The notes below the pieces were generated by a model. The model saw only the letters and a program-made list of their open reading frames with translations. It was not told the origin of the DNA and did not search any database. Below, one piece after another: positions 1 to 6,223 of a stretch of DNA of 8,686 nucleotides (position 1 is its first letter; every line of letters begins with the position of its first letter). Origin of the DNA: Gemmatimonadota bacterium (GTDB taxonomy: Bacteria > Gemmatimonadota > Gemmatimonadetes > Gemmatimonadales > Gemmatimonadaceae); NCBI GenBank assembly GCA_003131365.1, contig PKVB01000189.1:783-9468 (forward strand), read 5' to 3'. Made by a program: the position numbers and the translations under genes.

Positions 1-21
1 TCTCGTCTCTCGTCTCTCGTC
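1..21. repeat. Heptanucleotide tandem repeat, three copies
   Basis: TCTCGTC occurs three times in perfect tandem, at 1-7, 8-14 and 15-21, and the array is cut by the window edge, so the true copy number is unknown. It ends 12 bases before the response-regulator ATG, on the side where its leader or promoter should be. The strand is purely pyrimidine apart from one G per unit. A change of one unit would move upstream elements by 7 bases. It could instead be an artefact of a contig end. Confidence 0.8.
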
Positions 22-33
22 TATCTTTGTCCG

Positions 34-702
34 ATGCGCCTCCTGCTGGTCGAAGACGACGCCGAACTCGCCGAAGTGGTCACGGTCGGTCTCCGCGAAC
101 ATGGCTATCAGGTGAGCTGCGCCGCCACCCTGGCCGACGCCCGCCATCGCGCTTGCGATGCCGACTTCAGTGTCATACTGCTCGACGTGATGCTGCCGGG
201 GGGGTCTGGCTTCGACCTCTGCCGCGAGCTGCGCGCCCGCGGCGTGGCGACGCCGATTCTGATGCTCACGGCGCGTGATGCGGTCGATGACCGGGTCACC
301 GGACTGGATGTTGGTGCGGACGACTATCTGACCAAGCCGTTCGCATTTCGCGAGCTGCTGGCCCGCGTCCGGGCACTCTCGCGCCGACCGCGGGAGATGG
401 AGCCCGAGACCATCGAGATCGCGGACCTCAAGGTCGACCTTGCGCGGCGCCGCGTCTCACGTGGTGGACGCGACATCGAGCTGACCGCCAAGGAATTCGC
501 GCTGCTGGCCTGCTTTGTCGAGCATCGCGGCCAGGTGATCGACCGCCCGCTGATCACCGCGCATGTGTGGGACGAAAACCACGACCCCTTCACGAACGTG
601 CTGGAGGTGCTGGTGCGGCGCCTGCGCCGGAAGATCGACGACGACTTCCCGGTCAAGTTGATCCAGACAGTGCGCGGCTCCGGATATCGCTTTGGCGATT
701 GA
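34..702 (+). CDS. OmpR/CusR-family two-component response regulator
   Basis: This is a cytoplasmic transcription factor switched by phosphorylation, 222 residues, the usual length for the family. The receiver domain spans about residues 1-115. It has the acidic pair D8/D9, the phospho-acceptor D51 in LLDVMLPGGSG, the switch residue T79 and the conserved K101 in the KPF motif. The winged-helix DNA-binding domain covers about 128-220, ending in the stretch RRKIDDDFPVKLIQTVRGSG. That stretch is typical of the CusR/CopR/IrlR heavy-metal branch of OmpR regulators, although this branch also includes regulators of other envelope signals. The ATG at 34 gives the canonical MRLLLVEDD start. The frame is open upstream to the window edge, but the extension is the repeat and not family sequence. 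No Shine-Dalgarno sequence is visible in the pyrimidine-rich leader. The partner kinase gene overlaps its 3' end by 11 bases. Family assignment is very secure; the metal signal is only suggested. Confidence 0.96.
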   Translation: MRLLLVEDDAELAEVVTVGLREHGYQVSCAATLADARHRACDADFSVILLDVMLPGGSGFDLCRELRARGVATPILMLTARDAVDDRVTGLDVGADDYLTKPFAFRELLARVRALSRRPREMEPETIEIADLKVDLARRRVSRGGRDIELTAKEFALLACFVEHRGQVIDRPLITAHVWDENHDPFTNVLEVLVRRLRRKIDDDFPVKLIQTVRGSGYRFGD

Positions 703-1996
703 TGCGAGCTCGTCGCGGCAGGGGCTTCAGCGGCTCGTACGGCTGCGGCTGCGCCTCACGATCTGGTACGTCGCGACCTTCGGGCTCATCATCCTCCTCC
801 TCGGCGCGGTGTTGTTCGCGGTCATCAGCTACCAGTTGTCGCAACAGCTCGATGATTCGCTCAAGAGCGCTACACTGGAGCTGGTGCGGGCCGCTCGCAT
901 CAGAGAGATGGAAGCGGCGGGGGCGCGCGGGCGTGTCATCGATGCGGTCGACGAGCTGAACATCCCCGATCGCATTCTTTACCTCCTCAACATCGACGGA
1001 ACTCCGATAAAGCCGGCGAGGGTGGACACCTGGATTCGCCAGGCCGCCAAAGACGCGGGGAGAGTCGGTCAGATCACGGTTCAGCGCGACAGACCGGAGG
1101 ACCGGACGCTCCGGCTTCACGCACTGCGGTTCAAGCTCGCTTCTGGCAGCCAGCTCGTTGCGGTAGCCGTGGCCGACCGAGTTGAGCTGGAAGACAAATA
1201 CGCGGATCTCATCACCGCGTTCGTGCTGATCGCGTTCGCCGCCCTGTTTCTCGTTGCCGCGGGCGGCTTCTTTCTGGTTCGGAAATCGACGGCGCCGATC
1301 GAGCGGTCGATTGAATACATGCGTCGTTTCATGGCCGACGCGGCGCACGAGCTGAGGACGCCAATCACGATCCTTAGGACGCGGGCCGAAGTCGCGCTAC
1401 AGCAGCCACGGGAAGCGGCGAATTACGTTTCGGCGCTTCGCGCCGTCGAAGCCGAAGCGCGCCGCCTGGGAGGAATCGTGGACAGTCTGCTCGTTCTCGC
1501 GCGCGCGGATGCGGGCGAGCAACAGATCGACACGGCACGGATCTTCCTTGACGACATTGCCGTCGATGCCGCCGGCGCGGCGCAAATCGTGGCCCGTCAA
1601 AAAAACGTCGAAGTCACGGTCGACCAGTTCGAGGAAGCGCCGATTCAGGGCGATCCCACTCTCGTTCGCCAGTTGATCATGATCGTGCTCGACAACGCGG
1701 TGAAGTTCACGGACGCGGGGGGGCAGGTACATGTTCGAGTGTCGATGCGTGAGGGCGTGCCCACGTTTTCGGTGGAGGACACCGGGATCGGCATCAAGCA
1801 GGAGGAGTTGTCACGGGTTTTACAGAGATTTTTCCGCGGAGAGACGGCGCGCAGCCGAACCGATGGGGCTGGCCTTGGCCTTTCGATCGCGAGCTGGATC
1901 GCGCGCGAGCACGGCGCCGATATCTCACTCAGCTCGGAACCGGGCGAGGGGACGAACGTCGTCGTGACGTTCCCGCGCGTCGCGACCGCGGTGTAA
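692..1996 (+). CDS. Membrane sensor histidine kinase lacking a full HAMP domain
   Basis: This inner-membrane kinase should phosphorylate the regulator encoded just upstream. It has 434 residues. Transmembrane helix 1 is at about 24-46, a periplasmic sensor region of about 120 residues follows, and helix 2 is at about 172-196. The phospho-acceptor H219 lies in FMADAAHELRTP. The ATPase domain has the N-box N335 (LDNAVKFT), G1 box DTGIGI at 363-368, F-box RFFR at 379-382 and G2 box GAGLGL at 392-397, so catalysis looks intact. Only about 22 residues separate helix 2 from H219, too short for the roughly 50-residue HAMP linker usual in CusS-like kinases. The TTG at 692 is the only usable start before helix 1. 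It overlaps the regulator gene, which suggests translational coupling. The ATG at 702 is in another frame. The signal sensed cannot be read from the sequence. Confidence 0.95.
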   Translation: MAIDASSSRQGLQRLVRLRLRLTIWYVATFGLIILLLGAVLFAVISYQLSQQLDDSLKSATLELVRAARIREMEAAGARGRVIDAVDELNIPDRILYLLNIDGTPIKPARVDTWIRQAAKDAGRVGQITVQRDRPEDRTLRLHALRFKLASGSQLVAVAVADRVELEDKYADLITAFVLIAFAALFLVAAGGFFLVRKSTAPIERSIEYMRRFMADAAHELRTPITILRTRAEVALQQPREAANYVSALRAVEAEARRLGGIVDSLLVLARADAGEQQIDTARIFLDDIAVDAAGAAQIVARQKNVEVTVDQFEEAPIQGDPTLVRQLIMIVLDNAVKFTDAGGQVHVRVSMREGVPTFSVEDTGIGIKQEELSRVLQRFFRGETARSRTDGAGLGLSIASWIAREHGADISLSSEPGEGTNVVVTFPRVATAV

Positions 1997-2064
1997 TCGT
2001 AGCGACAGGTGAAACGCGTAGTCTTCGCAGTGATCAATCGCAACACACCTCTGCGACGAGGGTC

Positions 2065-3375
2065 GTGCAGACACTGAAGCTTCGACGAATCTCGCGTTAT
2101 CGATGGCCGCTCGTGATTACAGCAACACTCGTAATGACGGCGGTTTTTTCGTTGACCCCCGTGGTGGATGTCGCCCATCCTGAGGCGTCGGTGACCGCGA
2201 GTCTTCACACACCGTTCGCGTACGACGTGGTAGCGCCATTTTCCAACGTCCTCGATGCGCTCTCGCTTCTCTCCCCCGCGCAGTATGCCGCGACGTTCGC
2301 GCTTTGCGCGATTTCCTTTCTTGGCTTCTGGATTTATCGCCGTGCGCGTTCGCGCCGCGGCTTCAGCGCCAAGAGCCTCGTGAGAGCGGTGCTCGTCTTT
2401 ACGGGCGGAACGGTGGCGGTCGTCGGCATCGGTCTCATTGCCGCGAGACCGATGGCATCGCTGGTGCTTGCCAATCGTGATCTCATCGCGGTCGACTTTC
2501 ACAGTCACACCGAGGCATCGCACGATGGGCGATCAGGATTCGACGCCGAGAGAAATCGGGAGTGGCACTCAAGCTCGGGCTTCGACGCCGCTTACATAAC
2601 GGATCACAGGACATTCGAAGGAGTTTTGAGCGGCGCAGCCCACAACCCGGCCCGATCCGGCGACGCCATGGTGCTGCTCCCGGGAGTGGAGCTTCGAGAC
2701 GGCGACGAGCATCCGATTCTGATCGGCGTGGATCCGAAACGCATGCAAATCACGTCTCCCGACTGGCAGGGCACGGCGGTGGAAGCCGATCGCGGGCCGG
2801 CACCGCCGATGCTGCTGCTCACGATGCCCGGCAACATCCTCCGGATTCCTTTGAATGAGATCAATGGCGCTGTCCGCCTGGCCGGCGTCGAAGCAGTGGA
2901 TGGATCGCCTCGAGGGATGGCGCAATCCGGGCGCGACCGGGGGGCCATAATGGCGCTCGCTGGAAAACTCCATCTCGCGCTCGTGGCCGGGTCGGACAAT
3001 CACGGGTGGGGAAGGACCGCACCCGCCTGGAGCGTGCTGCGCATTCCCGGCTGGCGCGACATGACGCCGGCGGATCTGGACATCGCCATCCGCAGCACGA
3101 TCGTTGCGCGAGGCCCGCTGGCGATACAAGTGATCGCTCGAAGAACGGCCCCCGTGCCCCAAAACAGAGTTGAAACAGCGGTCGGCGGAGTCGTGATCGC
3201 GGTAGTGATGATGCGGACGATGAACATTCCGGACCGTCTATCGTGGATTGCCTGGAGCTGGGGTCTCTGCGTTTTGTCGCTCGCCAATGCCCGCAGGAAC
3301 AGGTACAGGCTGCGCTCCCGAGCCAGGAAGAGAACGGACAGGAAGTTGAGGCCCGTCGTCGACGCTGCCGCGTAG
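2065..3375 (+). CDS. Membrane-embedded PHP-domain metal-dependent phosphoesterase
   Basis: This is a 436-residue protein with a PHP metallo-hydrolase domain set between membrane helices. Likely helices are at 14-31, 75-91 and 106-126, with a weaker hydrophobic region at about 371-407. The PHP domain covers about 140-355. Its metal ligands are visible: H146 and H148 in DFHSHTEASHDG, D154, the D180-H181 pair in YITDH, E209 in GVEL, and D311/H313 in SDNHG. Arginine-rich stretches at the N terminus (7-13) and between helices 2 and 3 (92-107) should be cytoplasmic. This places the PHP domain on the periplasmic side. The basic tail (410-427) fits a cytoplasmic C terminus if 371-407 crosses once. 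PHP proteins cleave phosphoesters, but the substrate is unknown. The GTG start precedes helix 1; a GAGGG at 2058-2062 sits too close to be an ideal ribosome site. A promoter in the 68-base gap after the kinase was not found. Confidence 0.85.
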   Translation: MQTLKLRRISRYRWPLVITATLVMTAVFSLTPVVDVAHPEASVTASLHTPFAYDVVAPFSNVLDALSLLSPAQYAATFALCAISFLGFWIYRRARSRRGFSAKSLVRAVLVFTGGTVAVVGIGLIAARPMASLVLANRDLIAVDFHSHTEASHDGRSGFDAERNREWHSSSGFDAAYITDHRTFEGVLSGAAHNPARSGDAMVLLPGVELRDGDEHPILIGVDPKRMQITSPDWQGTAVEADRGPAPPMLLLTMPGNILRIPLNEINGAVRLAGVEAVDGSPRGMAQSGRDRGAIMALAGKLHLALVAGSDNHGWGRTAPAWSVLRIPGWRDMTPADLDIAIRSTIVARGPLAIQVIARRTAPVPQNRVETAVGGVVIAVVMMRTMNIPDRLSWIAWSWGLCVLSLANARRNRYRLRSRARKRTDRKLRPVVDAAA

Positions 3376-3394
3376 TGATGGAGCTTTCAGCAAG

Positions 3395-4117
3395 TTGACG
3401 TCGACTCCCCCACGCAAGCCTGCCACGACCCACCGCGTACGCGACTGGTTAGGAAAGCTGATCACGTTCTGGACATTGATCGCGGTGGTGTCCGCGATCG
3501 CAATCAGCGTGTTCGCGGACCTGGGCGAAGACGTCGCGGAGAAATCGACGACACCCTTTGACAATGCGGTGCGCGCGTGGATGATCTCGCACCAGAATCC
3601 CGTCGCCTACAACACCGCCTACGTATTGACGTGGATCGGCTCACCGGCCGTGATGGTGGTGCTCGCAATTGGAGCGGGCGTGTGGTTCTACATGCGCCGG
3701 GGGCGTAGCAAGGCAGGCGTGGTGATTGCCGCTCCGGCGGTCGGAGGTCTGCTGTCCGGCGTCGTCAAGGTTGCCTTCGGTCGCGTGAGACCCGCGGGCG
3801 CCGCCCTCCTCAACGAACGGACCTACTCCTTCCCGAGCGGACATGCCACGACTTCGGCGGCGGTGGTCGTGACTCTCTGCTACGTGATGGCGCGCGAGGG
3901 TATGATCTCGTGGAGGATGGCAATTGCGATTGGCGGGGGCGTTCCACTTGTCGTCGGACTCACTCGCCTGTATCTCGACGTCCACTGGACCACGGACGTT
4001 ATCGGCGGCTGGACCGTCGGGCTCTTCGTCGCGGCGATGAGCGCGGCTCTCTATGAGTATCTGCGGAGAAGTGCTCCACCCGGCGTGAGCAGTGTTGGCG
4101 CCACCGGAGAGAACTGA
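3395..4117 (+). CDS. PAP2-family membrane phosphatase
   Basis: This is an integral-membrane phosphatase of the phosphatidic acid phosphatase type 2 superfamily, 240 residues, with about six helices (near 23-41, 77-98, 107-122, 151-166, 173-190 and 203-221). All three signature motifs are present: K125 to R132-P133 (KVAFGRVRP), SFPSGH at 145-150 with the catalytic H150, and T190-R191 to H197 and D201, the nucleophile histidine and its acidic partner. Charged loops put the active site on the periplasmic face, as is usual for the family. Substrates in the family include undecaprenyl pyrophosphate, phosphatidate, phosphatidylglycerol phosphate and lipid A phosphates; the sequence does not decide among them. 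The TTG start at 3395 has GGAG at 3380-3383, a spacing of 11 bases. The in-frame alternative, M63, would lose helix 1. The gene lies 19 bases behind the PHP gene, so the two are probably co-transcribed. Confidence 0.93.
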   Translation: MTSTPPRKPATTHRVRDWLGKLITFWTLIAVVSAIAISVFADLGEDVAEKSTTPFDNAVRAWMISHQNPVAYNTAYVLTWIGSPAVMVVLAIGAGVWFYMRRGRSKAGVVIAAPAVGGLLSGVVKVAFGRVRPAGAALLNERTYSFPSGHATTSAAVVVTLCYVMAREGMISWRMAIAIGGGVPLVVGLTRLYLDVHWTTDVIGGWTVGLFVAAMSAALYEYLRRSAPPGVSSVGATGEN

Positions 4118-4139
4118 CCGGCACCGCCGCCAGGTCAGT
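4113..4139. terminator. Palindrome spanning both convergent stop codons
   Basis: ACTGACC at 4113-4119 and GGTCAGT at 4133-4139 are perfect inverted arms of 7 bases with a 13-base GC-rich loop. The TGA of the PAP2 gene (4115-4117) and the TGA of the opposite-strand amidohydrolase (4135-4137) each lie inside an arm. No T-tract follows on either strand, so it is not a standard intrinsic terminator. A role as a bidirectional transcript end is inferred from its position between convergent genes. Confidence 0.4.
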
Positions 4140-5571
4140 GCTTGAGCGCAGTCTCGACGCGCTTCAGCAGCTGCGCGCGCGCCGCTCGATCGAACAGACG
4201 ACCGTTCGCAATCACAGCCGAGATGCGGCGCGTATTGCGGATGTCGGTGAGAGGGTCCGCATCGAGCAGAACGAGATCCGCGACTTTCCCCTGAGCGACA
4301 GTTCCGAGCGAGTCGAGGGCGCCGAGGAATTCCGCTGGATTGTAGGTCGCGGCGCGAAGTGCTTCCAGGGGCGTGAGCCCGGAACGCACCAGCAGCTCGA
4401 GCTCCTCATGGAGGCTGAACCCGGGATAGACGAAGGCCTGCGGCATGTCGGTGCCCGCCAGCAGCTTGACGCCCGCGTCCTTCAAGTCACGCGTGCGATC
4501 GAAGCTGAAGTAGCTCCGTACGACCATTGAATCGGCCGGCGTCACGCGTGCCGATTTGTGCAGCCATCCTCCCTGCACCAGCCCGGGAACGTATTTCGAC
4601 CACCCGGGATGGGTGCTCGCGCTGTCGAACGCGTGCGCGTATGGCTGATAAACGACAAGCGTAGGAGTGACCCAGGTATGGTTGCGCGCAAGCGTCGCGA
4701 TGACTGACTTGCAGCGGGCCGGATCGTAGAATGTTCGGATGAGGCGCGCCTGAGCCCTGATCATGTCGAGCTGATCGGGCTCTGAGTCAGTCGTGTCGCC
4801 GAATCGCGCGCGCAAAAGGCTGTCGCGGGACGTGCAGGCGCGCATCAGGTCATCCTCGTGCTCGATGCTCCGCTCTCCCGCATCCGACGCTTCTATCACG
4901 CTCACCGAGTACGGAACGTGTCCCGCGAACGGCACCCCAAGCCTTTTCGCCTCGCGTGCAATTCCGAAGTAGGCCGCTCGTGGGACCCACGAATAAGTCT
5001 TGATGAAGTCGGCGCGACGAGAGCCATCCTTCCTTCGCGCGAGAGTGTCTACAGCTCTGACTCCGTCTTCTTCCGTGACGACGTGGGCGACGAAGCGCGC
5101 CTTATTGACTGCACCGTCCACTCGCGCGCCGGCGACCAGGCGAGGTCCGATCTCCCGACCCGCGGCGATGTCCGACCTCCACCGGAGCGTCGTGTCGATG
5201 TACCAGCCCATGTCGCGCGCGCCGGTCACGCCATTCGCGATCATGAGCGGCCCGGCAAACTCGGAGAACACCCAGACGAAGCCGTGAACGTGCATGTCCC
5301 AGAGGCCGGGGATCAGAAACTTTCCTCGACCATCGACTACCGTGGCGCCGGAGGGAATCTTCGCTGACGCCGCGGGACCGGCGTAGGTGATTCGATTGCC
5401 CGTCACCAGAACCGTGTTATCCGGACGCGTCGCCCCACTGGCGACGTCGATCACCGAAACGTGGGTGATTGCGATTGTGTTCTGTGCGGTGCCGCCGGCG
5501 CAAGCCGCGGCCGCGAGCAGCGCAATCGCGGTCCCCCAGCGTACTACCTGGCCGTGCGCTTTACTCGCCAG
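4135..5571 (-). CDS. Exported metal-dependent amidohydrolase (COG1228-like)
   Basis: This is a hydrolase of the amidohydrolase superfamily, in the imidazolonepropionase/prolidase-like branch, many of whose members cleave peptide-like amides. Numbering from a CTG at 5569-5571 gives 478 residues. The complete metal site is visible: H94 and H96 in DMHVHG, the likely carboxylated K191 in FIKTYSW, H218 in AGHVPYS, H238 in IEHEDD and D375 in AGTDMP. The C terminus has the usual GKVADLVLLDADPL return to the small beta domain. The N terminus (VVRWGTAIALLAAAACAGG) is a signal peptide with a weak lipobox ending at C24, so export and perhaps lipid anchoring are likely. The start is unresolved: no ATG, GTG or TTG lies suitably before the signal peptide. 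The next upstream GTG (5677-5679) would add about 36 unlikely residues. It overlaps the lipoprotein gene in the -1 frame, suggesting coupled translation. Gene identity is secure; the 5' end is not. Confidence 0.85.
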   Translation of the reverse strand: MASKAHGQVVRWGTAIALLAAAACAGGTAQNTIAITHVSVIDVASGATRPDNTVLVTGNRITYAGPAASAKIPSGATVVDGRGKFLIPGLWDMHVHGFVWVFSEFAGPLMIANGVTGARDMGWYIDTTLRWRSDIAAGREIGPRLVAGARVDGAVNKARFVAHVVTEEDGVRAVDTLARRKDGSRRADFIKTYSWVPRAAYFGIAREAKRLGVPFAGHVPYSVSVIEASDAGERSIEHEDDLMRACTSRDSLLRARFGDTTDSEPDQLDMIRAQARLIRTFYDPARCKSVIATLARNHTWVTPTLVVYQPYAHAFDSASTHPGWSKYVPGLVQGGWLHKSARVTPADSMVVRSYFSFDRTRDLKDAGVKLLAGTDMPQAFVYPGFSLHEELELLVRSGLTPLEALRAATYNPAEFLGALDSLGTVAQGKVADLVLLDADPLTDIRNTRRISAVIANGRLFDRAARAQLLKRVETALKH

Positions 5572-6062
5572 GTTCCTGTCTGCGGTGCGGCTGTTTGTGA
5601 GCCACGCGTGACGAACGTTCCGTCGATCGTGTCCCCGTTGACCCGGCCCGTGAACGTGGTCAAGACGGAGCAGTCGCACTGGGGATCCCGATAGGCATCC
5701 AGCACGCCGCTCACGGTGTCGCCGCTCACGCGCACCAGTTTGATCGTGAGCACCTGCGAGCCGCCCGCCGGGTTCTGCATTGACGTGCCCGCGGTCGTCG
5801 AGGCGCTGTACGGCATCAGCGCTTTGCCGTAACCGCGCGGGATCATCACGACGTCTCCGTTCGCGGCGTCGCCCGCGGGCGACAGGTTGAACACGATGCT
5901 CCCGCTCCTGCCAGTCACGGGACTGTTGTACTCGCCCGTCCACTTCCCCGCCAGCGATGCGCGATCGCCCGAGTCGCCGGTGACGGTGATCGGCGTCGGC
6001 TTTGACGCGCACGCCAACGCGACCGTTGCGAGCGCTGCAAGGCAAGTTTGAGTGATCTTCAC
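5544..6062 (-). CDS. Small exported lipoprotein, beta-rich, unknown function
   Basis: This is a 172-residue protein with a clear lipoprotein signal (MKITQTCLAALATVALAC), with C18 as the probable lipidated cysteine. I do not recognise a named family. The mature part is rich in Gly, Thr and Val and looks like a series of beta strands. It starts at LAGKWTGEY, contains two similar turns, VSGDTVSGV (112-120) and VNGDTIDGT (141-149), and ends in GTWRVKR, the pattern of a small beta-barrel or beta-sandwich. A close cysteine pair, C129 and C131 (CDC), is the only cysteine motif after the lipobox and could bind a metal or form a redox centre. The GTG start at 6060-6062 is supported by a strong ribosome site. 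The gene overlaps the downstream amidohydrolase, so it may be a partner, anchor or assembly factor for that enzyme. This role is inferred only from position. Confidence 0.85.
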   Translation of the reverse strand: MKITQTCLAALATVALACASKPTPITVTGDSGDRASLAGKWTGEYNSPVTGRSGSIVFNLSPAGDAANGDVVMIPRGYGKALMPYSASTTAGTSMQNPAGGSQVLTIKLVRVSGDTVSGVLDAYRDPQCDCSVLTTFTGRVNGDTIDGTFVTRGSQTAAPQTGTWRVKRTAR

Positions 6063-6066
6063 GGAC

Positions 6067-6073
6067 CCTCCTC
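6067..6073 (-). promoter_or_regulatory. Strong ribosome binding site of the lipoprotein gene
   Basis: Read on the minus strand, GAGGAGGG lies about four bases before the GTG at 6060-6062. It fixes that GTG as the start of the lipoprotein gene and is one of only two clear Shine-Dalgarno sequences in the window. No convincing -10/-35 pair for this operon was found further upstream (6076-6200, minus strand). Confidence 0.75.
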
Positions 6074-6188
6074 AGGTTGAAAGCGTTCGATAGAAGGGTG
6101 GGTAGCAGTAGTGTGGCTCGGATCAATGTGTTGCGCTAGACCCGAGTCCGCAGCGTGCTTGGCGCCAACGTCGATCGGTTCTCCCTTA

Positions 6189-6217
6189 TTGGCGAGCCAG
6201 CGTGCGCGCCGTATTAT
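6189..6217 (+). promoter_or_regulatory. Sigma70-like promoter, probably giving a leaderless mRNA
   Basis: TTGGCG at 6189-6194 (-35, four of six matches to TTGACA) and TATTAT at 6212-6217 (-10, five of six matches to TATAAT) are separated by exactly 17 bases. The -10 is one of very few AT-rich hexamers in this part of the window. The expected transcription start, six or seven bases after the -10, falls on or beside the GTG at 6224. That GTG has no Shine-Dalgarno sequence, as expected for a leaderless transcript. Confidence 0.5.
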
Positions 6218-6223
6218 TCCAAC

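Noticed and set aside
702..704. ATG at 702 as start of the kinase
   Set aside because: It is in a different frame, which gives a short Arg/Ser-rich product without kinase motifs. The kinase frame starts at TTG 692.
653..1348. Minus-strand open frame of 231 codons inside the kinase gene
   Set aside because: It is antisense to a kinase with intact helices and is compositionally a shadow frame.
2019..2024. TAGTCT as a -10 box for the PHP gene
   Set aside because: No matching -35 is present at 16-18 bases upstream. The gene may be read through from the kinase.
1645..2523. Minus-strand open frame of 292 codons across the kinase/PHP boundary
   Set aside because: It spans the end of one well-supported gene and the start of another, with Arg/His-rich translation and no recognisable domain.
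5572..6126. Extension of the amidohydrolase frame to an ATG-type start at 6126, giving 663 residues
   Set aside because: The added part is an Arg-rich -1 frame reading of the lipoprotein gene, which has its own ribosome site and signal peptide. The real enzyme begins with the signal peptide near 5545-5571.
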